From Acidobacteria bacterium Ga0077551 (GTDB taxonomy: Bacteria; Pseudomonadota; Alphaproteobacteria; Caulobacterales; Hyphomonadaceae): 64,000 bases of DNA. Position numbers and translations under genes: made by a program. Positions within the stretch are counted from its first letter, which is position 1; the number at the start of each line of letters is the position of its first letter. The notes under the pieces were generated by a model, which was given only the letters and a program-made list of their open reading frames with translations, was not told the origin of the DNA and searched no databases. Below are positions 20,949 to 30,079 of this stretch, piece by piece. The stretch is taken from positions 248,001 through 312,000 of the forward strand of contig LNFC01000022.1 of the NCBI GenBank assembly GCA_001464545.1. The letters are read 5' to 3'.

Positions 20949-22364
20949 ATGATCCGGAAAGCCGCCCTTGCGCTCGCCCTGCTGGCCTCAAGCTGCGCCA
21001 CGCCGCCTGAACCTGCGCTCGAACCGGCTATCACCATTCCGGCTGAAGGCGTGCGCCTCGGCGTGATGGTCGCAACCCTCAGCGGCGAAACGGTTTTCGC
21101 GGACAAGGCCGGTCAGCGGTTCATTCCCGCCTCGAACACCAAGCTCTTCGCGGCCGCCGCGAGCTTCCATTACCTGAAAGGGATCGACCAGCCCGATCCG
21201 GCACTCGGCACGTCTCTGCAACTCGTACCCGGGGAGAACGGCGCGCCGCCGTCCCTCGTCATCGTGGGCGCCGGCGATCCGACCCTGCGCGACGCCGCCG
21301 ATTGCGTGACCAACTGCCTGCACGAATTGGCGGACGCGGTGGCCGCGCGTGGCATCACCCGCATAGCCGATGTCTACGGCGACGATACGCTGTTCCCATA
21401 CGAGCCCTGGGGCATGGGTTGGAGCTGGAACAATCTGCCCTTCTATTTCGGTGCGCCGGTCTCGGCGCTGACGGTGAACGGCAACGCCGCCGCGCTGCGC
21501 GTCGGGCCGGATACCGCCGAAGGTGCCCCCGTCATGGCCGCCTGGGCGCCGGGGGATGATGTGATGCAGGTTCGCAATGAAGCGGTCACCGGTCCGCTGG
21601 GCAGCGAGAACCTGCTCAGCGTCCTGCGCTGGCCCGGCTCGGATGAAGTCGTCCTCTCGGGCACCCTGCCGGCGGACGCGGCGGCGCGCTACTATTTCCT
21701 CAGCGTTCCGGACGCCGCGCAAACCGCCGCCGAGCGGCTGGTCCGCCTGTTGGCCGCGCGCGGCGTCACGGTCGAGGGCGCCGCAAAAGTCCGTTTACGG
21801 AGCGAAACATTGGTGGGCGAGGAGATCGCCCGCCTGGCCGCGCCGCCGTTGCTTCAAAGCGTGATCAACGTTTCCGAAGACAGCGACAATCTTTCGGCCG
21901 AAGTGCTGCTGCGCCACATCGCGCGTGCGACCCGCGGGGCGGGCGCCGAAGACGGTGTGGACGCCGTCCATACCTTGCTGGATCAATCGGGGATCGGGCG
22001 CGCAGAGATCGAACTGTTCGATGGGTCGGGCCTGTCACCTTACAACCGCGTTACGCCGCAGGCGACGGTGCGCTTCCTTGCCTGGACCGCCGCCCAGCCC
22101 TGGGGCGACGCCTTTCGCGACACGTTGCCGGTCGGCGGCAAGACAGGATCACTCGCGCGCCGGTTCCGGGGCACTGCCCTTGATGGCCGCATCTTCGCGA
22201 AGACCGGGACCGTGCAAGGGGTCAACGCGCTCTCCGGATTCCTGATTGCCGCCAGCGGGGAGACGCTGGTCTTCTCGGTCATCGCCAACGACCGCCCTGC
22301 CGATTCCGATCCGGTTGTCCCTGTGATCGATGCGTTGCTGCTTGAAGTTGCCGCTGCCAACTAG
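20949..22364 (+). CDS. dacB: D-alanyl-D-alanine carboxypeptidase/endopeptidase (PBP4, S13)
   Basis: Periplasmic serine peptidase that trims or cuts peptidoglycan cross-links. The chosen ATG (20949, after GAGAAGGA) gives 471 residues with a lipoprotein-like signal (LALALLASSCAT), so it may be membrane-anchored. The three penicillin-binding motifs are present in order: SxxK in PASNTKLFAAAA, SxN in SEDSDNLSAEVLL, and KTG in VGGKTGSLARRF. The second KTG-like AKTGTVQGVNALSG is also typical of S13 enzymes. Assignment to the family is firm; the balance of carboxypeptidase and endopeptidase activity is not. Confidence 0.9.
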   Translation: MIRKAALALALLASSCATPPEPALEPAITIPAEGVRLGVMVATLSGETVFADKAGQRFIPASNTKLFAAAASFHYLKGIDQPDPALGTSLQLVPGENGAPPSLVIVGAGDPTLRDAADCVTNCLHELADAVAARGITRIADVYGDDTLFPYEPWGMGWSWNNLPFYFGAPVSALTVNGNAAALRVGPDTAEGAPVMAAWAPGDDVMQVRNEAVTGPLGSENLLSVLRWPGSDEVVLSGTLPADAAARYYFLSVPDAAQTAAERLVRLLAARGVTVEGAAKVRLRSETLVGEEIARLAAPPLLQSVINVSEDSDNLSAEVLLRHIARATRGAGAEDGVDAVHTLLDQSGIGRAEIELFDGSGLSPYNRVTPQATVRFLAWTAAQPWGDAFRDTLPVGGKTGSLARRFRGTALDGRIFAKTGTVQGVNALSGFLIAASGETLVFSVIANDRPADSDPVVPVIDALLLEVAAAN

Positions 22365-22387
22365 ACGCAGCCGTTTCCGGTGGCGCG

Positions 22388-23044
22388 TTACGACGGATCA
22401 AAGGGGCAGAGGGAGACAAGCATCAGTTTCGCGCTGGAAACTGGATGCATGAATTCAAGCGACGCAGCGTGCAGCGCGAGCCGGGGGCGCGCCGCCAGAG
22501 CTTCGGCATGCGCATAGAATTCGTCGCCCAGGATGGGATGGCCGATCTCGGCAAGATGCACACGCAGCTGGTGGGACCGCCCCGTCAGCGGCGCCAGCGC
22601 GAGGCGCGAAACCCGGCCGGATACGGATAATGTTTCGTACCGGGTGATACTCGGCTTGCCGGTCTCCCAGTCCACCTTCTGCAGGGGGCGCCGCGGCCAG
22701 TCCGTGATCAGTGGCAGGTTGATTTCACCCGAGGCCTCCGCCGGCGCGCCCCAAACGTCGGCGATGTAGTGCTTGGCGACTTCGCCGCAGGCGAACTGGC
22801 CGGAGATCGCACGCTGCATCTCCTTGCTGCGCGCAAACAGCAACAGGCCGCTGGTGGCCATGTCCAGTCTGTGCACAGTCAGTGCATCTGGAAAAGCGAT
22901 CTGAACACGCGACAGGGCGCAATCGGCCTTGTCCTCACCTCGCCCGGGCACGGACAGAAGACCCGATGGCTTGTCGATCACGACCAGAAAGTCATCCGCG
23001 AAGACGACTTCGAACTTCGCCTGCGGTGGGGCGTAGGTCATCAC
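22388..23044 (-). CDS. RluA-family pseudouridine synthase
   Basis: Isomerises uridines in rRNA or tRNA. The 218-residue protein carries the catalytic motif HRLDMATSGLLLFARS, where the aspartate is the nucleophile, preceded by VVIDKPSGLLSVPGRG and followed by LTGRSHQLRVHLAEIGHPI near the C-terminus. It has no S4 domain, like RluA itself (23S position 746 and tRNA position 32), which is my best guess for specificity. Its start overlaps the stop of the sensor kinase gene (ATGA at 23041-23044), making it the last gene of a five-gene operon. Confidence 0.88.
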   Translation of the reverse strand: MMTYAPPQAKFEVVFADDFLVVIDKPSGLLSVPGRGEDKADCALSRVQIAFPDALTVHRLDMATSGLLLFARSKEMQRAISGQFACGEVAKHYIADVWGAPAEASGEINLPLITDWPRRPLQKVDWETGKPSITRYETLSVSGRVSRLALAPLTGRSHQLRVHLAEIGHPILGDEFYAHAEALAARPRLALHAASLEFMHPVSSAKLMLVSLCPFDPS

Positions 23045-24462
23045 GCCGGCAGGCCGGGCAAGGCCAGGCGGAAGGCTGATCCGGTTTCGCCGGTTTCCAG
23101 AAGCGTCAGTTCGCCGCCCAGCGCGCTGGCCAGCTCATGCGCAATCACGAGCCCGAGACCGGTGCCGTTTGCGCGTGTCGAGCCGGCAAAGGGTTTGAAG
23201 AGGTTCGCCCGGGCTTTCTCCGGAAGTCCAGGCCCGTTGTCCTTGAACACCAGAGCGCCCTGTGCAAGCGCAATGCGGATGTGCGGCGACGCGGTGGCGG
23301 CCTGCGCCATGGCGTCAGCCGCATTGCGCAGAAGGTTGGAGGCAATCCGGTGCAGATGGTCCGGATCGCTCGTGAACACGAAGCTCGCAGGCACATGAAT
23401 GTCGAGCTGCGTTGCAGCGCCGTTCAACGCTTCATCTGCCGCTTCAGTCAGCACCATCCTCAGGCTGACGGGTTGCATCTTGGGGGGGCGGGGCGCCGCC
23501 TTGCCATAGTCCAGCGTGGCCGTCGCAAGTTCGATCGCGCGCTCCAATGCCCGCTCCAGGCGCGGCGCCGCCCGCTTCACACGCGGGTCATCGGATTTCG
23601 CCAGCATGTCCGAGACCAGCTGCGCCGAAGCCAGCGAGTTGCGCAGGTCATGGTTGATCTTGGCCACCGCGCTGCCAAGCTCGGCAAGGTGGGCGCGCTG
23701 CCGGAACGCGTCCGCGACCGCTTCCTCCATGCCCGACAAAGCATTCTGTGCACGGCCGATCTCGTCCCGCCGGGGTGTCGGCGACAGCCGCCGCGTCCAG
23801 CTGCCCGGATCGCGGCTGAACTGTTCCACGCTGATCGTCACCCGCTTGATCGGCCGCACGACAAACATGTCCAGAACGGCATAGATCAGGACAGCGGCGA
23901 CCAGCGCGATGATCAGCGACAGGCCGGCGATCCGCCAGGCAAACTGGATGAGGCCCGCCTTCAGCGGCGCTTGCGGCAACAGGATTTCGAGCACCCGGCC
24001 TTCCGCGGAGCCTTCGGCGACCACGATCAGGATTTCGCCCTCCGGTGCCAGGTATTCCCTCAGCGCGGCGAAGGAGCGTCCCATGGCGGTCGAGCCCCGG
24101 AGGTCGACAAGACGCATGGGTCCGTCAATTGCCACGCGCGGCGCCAGCAGCTGGATGTGCATCTCGTCTTCGATCTCGGCGACCGCCAGCACTTCGGCCT
24201 TCATCAGCAGGCTCTCGGACAGTTCGTCCGACACTTCCCGCATCGGCGCGGCGTCCAGCGCCAGCGCAGCGATCCGCGCCGCTGCCACGCGTTCTTCGAG
24301 CCATTGTGTGCGCAGGCTGCTGACGGACGGAATGAAAATCAGGAACTCGGTGAACAGGATCGCCCCGAGCGTCAGCGCAAACAGGCGCGCGGCCAGGCTG
24401 TCGGCAAACCGCCGCAGGCCTTGCGGCGGCGTCGGTAGGGGGGCGGGCGGTGGCGCGGTCAC
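23041..24462 (-). CDS. Orphan membrane sensor histidine kinase
   Basis: Two-component sensor of 473 residues. One membrane helix near residues 25-50, a periplasmic sensing segment, a second helix (LSLIIALVAAVLIYAVLDMF), a HAMP linker (VVRPIKRVTISVEQFSRD), a dimerisation domain with phosphoacceptor H271 in INHDLRNSLASAQLV, and an HATPase (N-box SNLLRNAADAMAQ, DNGPGLPEKA, GTGLGLVIAHEL). No response regulator is encoded nearby, so the partner is unknown. It follows the flavoprotein gene by 45 bp and overlaps the pseudouridine synthase gene. Confidence 0.9.
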   Translation of the reverse strand: MTAPPPAPLPTPPQGLRRFADSLAARLFALTLGAILFTEFLIFIPSVSSLRTQWLEERVAAARIAALALDAAPMREVSDELSESLLMKAEVLAVAEIEDEMHIQLLAPRVAIDGPMRLVDLRGSTAMGRSFAALREYLAPEGEILIVVAEGSAEGRVLEILLPQAPLKAGLIQFAWRIAGLSLIIALVAAVLIYAVLDMFVVRPIKRVTISVEQFSRDPGSWTRRLSPTPRRDEIGRAQNALSGMEEAVADAFRQRAHLAELGSAVAKINHDLRNSLASAQLVSDMLAKSDDPRVKRAAPRLERALERAIELATATLDYGKAAPRPPKMQPVSLRMVLTEAADEALNGAATQLDIHVPASFVFTSDPDHLHRIASNLLRNAADAMAQAATASPHIRIALAQGALVFKDNGPGLPEKARANLFKPFAGSTRANGTGLGLVIAHELASALGGELTLLETGETGSAFRLALPGLPA

Positions 24463-24507
24463 GCGCCGAGGCTTAGGCGAAATCGGCGGGCAGGGGAACG
24501 GGGCGGC

Positions 24508-25941
24508 TCAGGGAATCCGTTGCAGCAGCCCGACCAGCGCACGGGCCGGCTTGCCGAAAACGCTGGGTGTGAAATAGGCGGACGCAGCACGCTTCACCGC
24601 TTCGGCACGGGTTGGATAGGGCGAGATGAAGTTCGTCAGCGCAGTGAGCTTCAGGCCGTTCGACATGGCAACCGAGACGAGCTGCAAGATATCGCCCGCG
24701 CCATCCCCCGCGATCGAGGCGCCGACCAGCTTGCCCTTGTGCAGCACCAGCTTGGCCTCGCCCAGCGTGCGGCCCTCGGCGATAGCGCGGTCATTGTCAT
24801 GGAACGGGAAGGCCGACGTCTTCACGCCGTCGCCGAATTTCCTGCGCGCGTCTGCTTCGGTCAGCCCGATCTGCGCAATCTCCGGCGAGGTATAGGTCAC
24901 CGCCGGCACCGGCAGGCTCGCCGCGGTGCTGCCCTGCTTGAAGAAGGCACGCCGGATGAAAACCGAAGCATGCCAGCCCGCGACATGCGTGAATTGTTCA
25001 CGCCCCGCCGCGTCGCCCAGCGCCCAGACGCGCGGATTGCTCTTTGATCGGAGCGTCTCGCTGACCGTCAGGCCCGGCGGCGTATGCGCGACCCCGCCCT
25101 TGTCGAGGTCCAGTCCGTCCAGCACGGCGCGGCGGCCCAGCGCCACGAGAATGTGGGTGCCCTCCACCGCCGTCTCGCCGCCCGGCCCTTCGGTATGCAC
25201 CGTGACACGGCCCGGATCGCCGGATACCCTTGTGACCTTGTGCCCTTCGAGGAGGGTGACGCCTTCCGCCCGCAGGGCCTCCACGGCCAGCTTCGCATGC
25301 CCTTCATCCGCACGGGCCAGCGCGCGGTCCATCTCCAGTACAGTGACTTTCGCGCCGAGGCGCACAAAGGCCTGCGCCAGTTCCAGCCCGATGGGCCCAC
25401 CACCGAGCACAACGAGGTGCTGCGGAAACTCCGGCAGGGAGAAGATGGTTTCGTTGGTCAGGTAGGGTAGCTCGGCGAGCCCGGGGATCGGCGGGATGAA
25501 GGCGCGGCTGCCCGTTGCCACGATGATGCGGCGGGCCTTCACGCGCGCGCTGTCCGACACGACCGTCTCCCGGTCCTCGAACCGCGCGGCTTCGCGGATC
25601 ACCGTGCAGCCAAGCCCTTCGAACCGTTCCTGGCTGTCGACCGGCGCAATCGTCTCGATGGTCTTGCGGATGTGCGCCTTGACGCCGTCCCAGTCGACGG
25701 TCGCCGGCGCCAGCGTCACACCATACTTCGCCGCCTCGCTCGGCGCGTGCGCCGCCTTGGCGCACGAGAGCAGCGCCTTGGACGGCACGCAGCCATAGTT
25801 CAGGCAGTCCCCGCCCATCTCGTGCTTCTCGAACAGTACGACCTTGAGCCCGAGCATCGCCGCGCCTGCCGCGGCAGAGAGTCCGCCGGAGCCTGCGCCA
25901 ATGACGCAAAGGTCAGCCTTCAGTGTACGGATATCAGGCAT
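24508..25941 (-). CDS. Mercuric-reductase-like FAD disulfide oxidoreductase
   Basis: Class I pyridine nucleotide-disulfide oxidoreductase, 477 residues. FAD motif CVIGAGSGGLSAAAGAAMLG, redox-active disulfide GGDCLNYGCVPSKALL, NAD(P) motif VVLGGGPIGLELAQAF, second FAD motif VWALGDAAG and the C-terminal interface domain. The usual catalytic HxHPT near the C-terminus reads SPYPTRAEA: tyrosine replaces the histidine, so it is not a standard lipoamide dehydrogenase. It has no heavy-metal domain and no C-terminal cysteine pair, so true mercuric reductase is also unlikely. It abuts the VTT protein gene (shared base at 25941); this pairing recurs in other bacteria but its substrate is unknown. Confidence 0.83.
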   Translation of the reverse strand: MPDIRTLKADLCVIGAGSGGLSAAAGAAMLGLKVVLFEKHEMGGDCLNYGCVPSKALLSCAKAAHAPSEAAKYGVTLAPATVDWDGVKAHIRKTIETIAPVDSQERFEGLGCTVIREAARFEDRETVVSDSARVKARRIIVATGSRAFIPPIPGLAELPYLTNETIFSLPEFPQHLVVLGGGPIGLELAQAFVRLGAKVTVLEMDRALARADEGHAKLAVEALRAEGVTLLEGHKVTRVSGDPGRVTVHTEGPGGETAVEGTHILVALGRRAVLDGLDLDKGGVAHTPPGLTVSETLRSKSNPRVWALGDAAGREQFTHVAGWHASVFIRRAFFKQGSTAASLPVPAVTYTSPEIAQIGLTEADARRKFGDGVKTSAFPFHDNDRAIAEGRTLGEAKLVLHKGKLVGASIAGDGAGDILQLVSVAMSNGLKLTALTNFISPYPTRAEAVKRAASAYFTPSVFGKPARALVGLLQRIP

Positions 25942-26654
25942 CAGGCAGGGACCTTCCTAGGAAAGAATTTCTTGTAGGCAACCGGCAGCAGCGAGACGAG
26001 ACCCAATGCAATGAAGGCGGGCACAAAGTTTGCGGCCAGCGAGCCGATATCCGGCGTGCCGCCTTCCAGCAGTGTGCCTTTCACCGCCGCGCCGATCCAG
26101 GTGTAGGCGAGTGTGCCCGGTATGATGCCGAAGAACGTGGTCAGCAGATAGTCCCGGTATTTCGCCCCCAGCAGGCCGGGGGCTATGTTGACCGCGGCAA
26201 ACGGGAAGATCGGGATCAGGCGCAAGGCGAACATGTAGGAGACCGGGTTCTCCGCAAAGCCGGCGCGCATCTTTTCGATGAATGGACCGGCGACATCCCG
26301 CAGGACCGCGCCGATGGAGGTCTTCGATGCAAAGAACAGGATCGACGCGCCGATCGTCGCCCCGATCACGGTCGCGGGCGTTCCGATGACCAGCCCGAAC
26401 AGGAATCCGCCGGCAATGGTCAGCGCGCTGCCCGGAACCATGAAGGTCGTTGCGGCGGCATAAATCAGGATGTAGCCGGCAAACACGATCAGGAAATTTT
26501 CTTTCACCATCGCGTCGAGCGACACCGCATTGGCCGACAGCGCGTCGAGCGTCAGGTACTCGTGCCATCCCTGCGACAAAGAGAGGCCGAGACCGAGGAG
26601 GATCACGTAGACCGGCCAAAGCCGTATCCAGAGAGCGGTGGATTTGGACGTCAT
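25941..26654 (-). CDS. TVP38/TMEM64 (VTT/DedA-like) membrane protein
   Basis: Integral membrane protein of 237 residues with about six hydrophobic segments. The VTT core has the conserved glycine/proline-rich stretch MVPGSALTIAGGFLFGLVIG, followed by ALRLIPIFPFAAVNIAPGLL and GIIPGTLAYTWIG. VTT/DedA proteins include lipid scramblases and half-transporter-like proteins; no specific function can be assigned. Its start overlaps the stop of the DUF547 gene by 4 bp and its stop shares a base with the flavoprotein start, so the three are translationally coupled. Confidence 0.85.
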   Translation of the reverse strand: MTSKSTALWIRLWPVYVILLGLGLSLSQGWHEYLTLDALSANAVSLDAMVKENFLIVFAGYILIYAAATTFMVPGSALTIAGGFLFGLVIGTPATVIGATIGASILFFASKTSIGAVLRDVAGPFIEKMRAGFAENPVSYMFALRLIPIFPFAAVNIAPGLLGAKYRDYLLTTFFGIIPGTLAYTWIGAAVKGTLLEGGTPDIGSLAANFVPAFIALGLVSLLPVAYKKFFPRKVPA

Positions 26655-27463
26655 GGTTTCACGGTCTTCTTGAGTTTCGCCGCATCATTGAGCGACCAGT
26701 CATACTGGTAGCGCACGATTTTCGGATTGGCGCGGATTTTCGCGGCAAGTTCCGGCTCGGCATATTGGAGCAGGTGCGCGACGACCTTGTCTTTTGAGCC
26801 CCCGAAGTCGGCTTCGAACCAGTTGTAGATTTCCGAAACATTGAGCCCCCGGGACGTCACCGTCACCCCGCGCGGATGATTGATGTAGGCGCGCGCAGCG
26901 GCGTCCAGATCCTGCTTCAGGGTCGCGGCCTCCCAGGCTTTGGCGGGAAGGTTGGGGCAGCTGTAGGATGCGCAGTTGATCGCGTAGTGCACTTCCGGAG
27001 TGCCCCAGATCTTGCGCATTATCTTGTGCTCGATGGCGTCGAGCGACACCTCGCTGCCGCCCGCCTGCACCTTCACCTCTTTCCAAGGGCCCGTCAGGTA
27101 ACCGTCCCTGATCGACTTCACTGGATAGCGCTCCACGATGTGGCGCACGGTGACGGCGTTGTAGAGGTTCGCCCAGGCCGCGAAGTTCGCATCGGTCTTC
27201 GCCGAAAGGTCTGCGTCCGCGAACCGCTCGATATAGGCATCCAGCGCAGAGCGGTCCTTCTGCGAGGCCGCCAACCCGGCATAGTCCACACGTGTTATCC
27301 CGTCGGAACTGGCTTTGACGTATGTTTTGAGGAGGCGGGTCCAGTCGGCATGTTCGGCAGGCACTTGGGTCTCCGCGGCGGGTTTGGGCGCGGTATCTGC
27401 CAATCCGGCTGCCGGGAAAAGACACGCCGCAAGGGCAACTAGGCTCAGGGCAACGGCGCGCAT
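26651..27463 (-). CDS. Secreted DUF547 protein
   Basis: Exported protein of 270 residues, starting at the ATG that begins a clear signal peptide ([20 protein letters not shown]). The frame remains open far upstream, but that part is antisense to rpmH and rnpA and is not coding. The mature part is a DUF547 domain: [39 protein letters not shown] block, [20 protein letters not shown] and [19 protein letters not shown], with the conserved cysteine pair in [13 protein letters not shown]547 has no settled function; a thiol-protease-like fold has been suggested for relatives. First gene of the operon with VTT, flavoprotein, kinase and pseudouridine synthase. Confidence 0.85.
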   Translation of the reverse strand: MRAVALSLVALAACLFPAAGLADTAPKPAAETQVPAEHADWTRLLKTYVKASSDGITRVDYAGLAASQKDRSALDAYIERFADADLSAKTDANFAAWANLYNAVTVRHIVERYPVKSIRDGYLTGPWKEVKVQAGGSEVSLDAIEHKIMRKIWGTPEVHYAINCASYSCPNLPAKAWEAATLKQDLDAAARAYINHPRGVTVTSRGLNVSEIYNWFEADFGGSKDKVVAHLLQYAEPELAAKIRANPKIVRYQYDWSLNDAAKLKKTVKP

Positions 27464-27580
27464 GGGGATACTCCGGTTTCGGGGGGATTGCCCCTCCCAT
27501 AGCCCCCGCCGCTGCGCCCGGCATCTCACGAGGCGGTGATCCACACGGCCCGGCAGGCGAATTTTTGCACTGGTTTCGTC

Positions 27581-27609
27581 TTGACCATACCGCCGGCCGC
27601 CTGTATTGC
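27581..27609 (+). promoter_or_regulatory. Probable sigma-70 promoter of rpmH
   Basis: TTGACC (-35) and TATTGC (-10) are separated by 17 bp and end 36 bp upstream of the rpmH ATG, in the 182-bp divergent gap between the DUF547 gene and rpmH. The -35 box matches five of six consensus bases; the -10 is weaker, as is common in alphaproteobacteria. Confidence 0.45.
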
Positions 27610-27645
27610 CCCCGTTTTCCAAGTTCCAAGCCTCAGAGCAGTCCC

Positions 27646-27780
27646 ATGAAACGCACTTTCCAGCCGAGCAACCTCCGCCGCAAGCGCACCCATGGTTTCC
27701 GTGAGCGCATGGGCACCAAGAGTGGCCGCAAGGTGCTGGCACGCCGCCGCGCCAAGGGCCGCAAGACCCTGACCGCCTGA
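27646..27780 (+). CDS. rpmH: 50S ribosomal protein L34
   Basis: Ribosomal protein of 44 residues, strongly basic, matching L34 from end to end: [18 protein letters not shown], then [20 protein letters not shown]. The conserved order rpmH-rnpA-yidC-engB follows, as in many proteobacteria. No Shine-Dalgarno site stands out, although GAGCAG lies 5' of the ATG. Confidence 0.97.
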   Translation: MKRTFQPSNLRRKRTHGFRERMGTKSGRKVLARRRAKGRKTLTA

Positions 27781-27826
27781 TCCTTCCCCAGCGGGCCTGA
27801 CCGGCCTGCCGACCGGGAGGCCGATC

Positions 27827-28195
27827 ATGTCCGGCCCCGAAAACCCAGAAATCCCGGAAACGCGCCGCCTCAAGAAGCGGCGCCAATTCACATTTGCGCG
27901 TGATGGCATCACCGAGCGCCGCAAATCCGTGGTCATCCAGGCCCGGGCGCGGACCGGCGAGGCTCCCGGCCCCGAGATTGGCGAAGGCTTCACCGCGACA
28001 AAAAAGATCGGCGGCGCCGTCCAGCGCAACCGGGCCAAACGCCGCCTGCGCGAGGCATCCCGGCGGTTGCTGGCGCGCCATGGCCGCCCGGGCTGGGACT
28101 ATGTGTTCATCGCCCGTGAGGCGACGCTCGACGTAGGCTGGTCCCGATTGCTTGACGATATGGAAAGCGCGCTGATAAGCCTCGCGCGCATTTGA
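27827..28195 (+). CDS. rnpA: Ribonuclease P protein component
   Basis: Protein subunit of RNase P, which matures tRNA 5' ends together with the catalytic RNA. The product has 122 residues with the family signature GGAVQRNRAKRRLREASRRL and N-terminal RLKKRRQFTFARDG. Residues 1-13 form a short acidic extension. It lies 46 bp downstream of rpmH and 54 bp upstream of yidC. Confidence 0.94.
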   Translation: MSGPENPEIPETRRLKKRRQFTFARDGITERRKSVVIQARARTGEAPGPEIGEGFTATKKIGGAVQRNRAKRRLREASRRLLARHGRPGWDYVFIAREATLDVGWSRLLDDMESALISLARI

Positions 28196-28249
28196 TGCCC
28201 CCAGCGCCTGCGACTGGCGCACGCCCCATAGACAACCGGAACTACCCCC

Positions 28250-30079
28250 ATGGAAAAAGAAGAACAGCGCAACTTCCTGCTCGCCATGGCGGCGATGATC
28301 GCGTTTGTCTTTCTCTATCAGATCTTCGTCATGGAGCCGGCCCAGAAGCGCTATCAGGCCCAGCAGGCGATCGAAGCGGCGCAGAAACAGACCGCCTCCA
28401 TCGACACCGCTGCCGAAGTTGCAGCGGGCCCGAAACCGATCCCGGAAGCTCTCGCCGCCGCGCCGCGCGTAAAGCTGGACGCCGACTCCATCGACGGCTC
28501 GATCCGCCTCGCCGGCGCCCGCCTCGATGACCTCCAGCTTAAGCAGCACTTCGTCACCGTCGCCAAGACCGAAGAGATCCGCCTGCTGCGGCCGGAAGAA
28601 TCCGAGTTCGGATATTTCTCGACCTATTACTGGGCCGACGGCAACACCCTCGTCGCCGGGCGCAACTCGCCCTGGACGCAGGTCGGGGAAGGCACCCTCA
28701 GTTCCACCACGCCGGTCACCCTCCGGCTCGAAGCACCGGGCGTCACCATCGACCGCGTCGTGTCGGTTGACGAAAACTACCTCTTCACCTTCAGCGACAC
28801 CGTCACCAACACATCGGACGCGGCCAAGAGCCTGCGTCCGATCGGCTCGATCGAGCGGCAGGGTGACTACAAGAGTTTCCTCAATGCCACCGAGCCCGGC
28901 GTGGCGGCAGAGGCCGACAACGGCCTCGCCCATATGGGCCTGATGGGCGTGATGGACGGCACGCTGCGTCTCAAGAAATACAAACCGCTGTTCGCCTCCA
29001 AGAAGATCGACGGGGAATCGGCAGACGGCAACTTCGCCACCACGACCGGCGGCTGGTGGGGCCTCAGCGACAAGTACTGGATGAGCGCGCTTGTCCCGGC
29101 GCAGGACACCGCGTTCACCGCCTCGGTCAACCGCGCCAGCCTTGCCCGCGGCGGGCCGCTCGAAGTGCGCACCGAAGGCACCGCGGTCGACGTCGCGCCC
29201 GGTGCCAGCGTCACGGTCGAGAACCGCATCTTCGCCGGCGCCAAGAAATTCGAGATCCTGCGCGACTACGAACAGAACCAGGCCATCCCGCAACTGGTCG
29301 ATGCCATCGACTGGGGCTGGGCCTTCTTCCTGACCAAGCCGTTCTTCTATGTGCTGCATTGGCTGCACGGCCATGTCGGCGCGTTCGGCTGGGCGATCCT
29401 CGCCTTCACCGTGCTCGTCAAACTGCCGCTCGTCCCACTCTACAATGCCAGCTTCAAGTCGATGGCCAAGCTCAAGAAGCTTCAGGAGCCGATGAAGGAC
29501 ATCAACGAACGCTTCGCTGCCGATCCGCAGCGCAAGCAGCAGGAGATGATGAAGCTCTACAAGGAAACCGGCGCCAACCCGATCGGCGGCTGCCTGCCCA
29601 TCCTCGTGACGATCCCGATCTTCTACGCGCTATACAAGACACTCTACGTCACCCTCGACATGCGCCACGAGCCCTTCTGGTACATGAAGGACCTCTCGGC
29701 GCCGGACCCGACCGCCTTTGGCAACCTGTTCGGCCTGCTATCCTTCTGGGACGCGGCAGACATCAAGGCGATCCCGGTTATCGGCATCATCATCGGCATC
29801 GGCATCCTGCCGATCCTCTACGGCGCCACCATGGCTGTCCTGCAGTCTCTGTCGCCGCCGCCGCCGGACAAGATGCAGGCGCGCATCATCATGGCGCTGC
29901 CGCTTGTCTTCATGTTCGTGTTCGGAGGATTTGCCGCCGGTCTCGTGCTCTACTGGGTCTGGTCGAACGTGCTGACCTTCATCCAGCAGTACTGGATCAT
30001 GCGGGCGAACGGCGCCGAGACGGAAGTTGGCAAGTTCGTCGCCAAGTATCTCGGGCAGCGCAAGGCGCCGGCCAAGTAG
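28250..30079 (+). CDS. yidC: Membrane protein insertase YidC
   Basis: Inserts and folds inner-membrane proteins, alone or with SecYEG. The Gram-negative form (609 residues) has an N-terminal anchor (FLLAMAAMIAFVFLYQIFVM), a large periplasmic beta domain (~60-345), then the conserved 60KD_IMP core from ~360 with about five helices. The cytoplasmic hairpin AKLKKLQEPMKDINERFAAD precedes GGCLPILVTIPIFYALYKTL, and the end is basic. It sits in its standard place after rnpA; the next gene starts on the base after its stop. Confidence 0.97.
   Translation: MEKEEQRNFLLAMAAMIAFVFLYQIFVMEPAQKRYQAQQAIEAAQKQTASIDTAAEVAAGPKPIPEALAAAPRVKLDADSIDGSIRLAGARLDDLQLKQHFVTVAKTEEIRLLRPEESEFGYFSTYYWADGNTLVAGRNSPWTQVGEGTLSSTTPVTLRLEAPGVTIDRVVSVDENYLFTFSDTVTNTSDAAKSLRPIGSIERQGDYKSFLNATEPGVAAEADNGLAHMGLMGVMDGTLRLKKYKPLFASKKIDGESADGNFATTTGGWWGLSDKYWMSALVPAQDTAFTASVNRASLARGGPLEVRTEGTAVDVAPGASVTVENRIFAGAKKFEILRDYEQNQAIPQLVDAIDWGWAFFLTKPFFYVLHWLHGHVGAFGWAILAFTVLVKLPLVPLYNASFKSMAKLKKLQEPMKDINERFAADPQRKQQEMMKLYKETGANPIGGCLPILVTIPIFYALYKTLYVTLDMRHEPFWYMKDLSAPDPTAFGNLFGLLSFWDAADIKAIPVIGIIIGIGILPILYGATMAVLQSLSPPPPDKMQARIIMALPLVFMFVFGGFAAGLVLYWVWSNVLTFIQQYWIMRANGAETEVGKFVAKYLGQRKAPAK

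Noticed and set aside
27464..29374. Long open frame on the minus strand extending the DUF547 gene to ~907 residues
   Set aside because: It runs antisense to rpmH, rnpA and yidC; the signal peptide at 27463 gives a natural start and the upstream part has no protein-family features.
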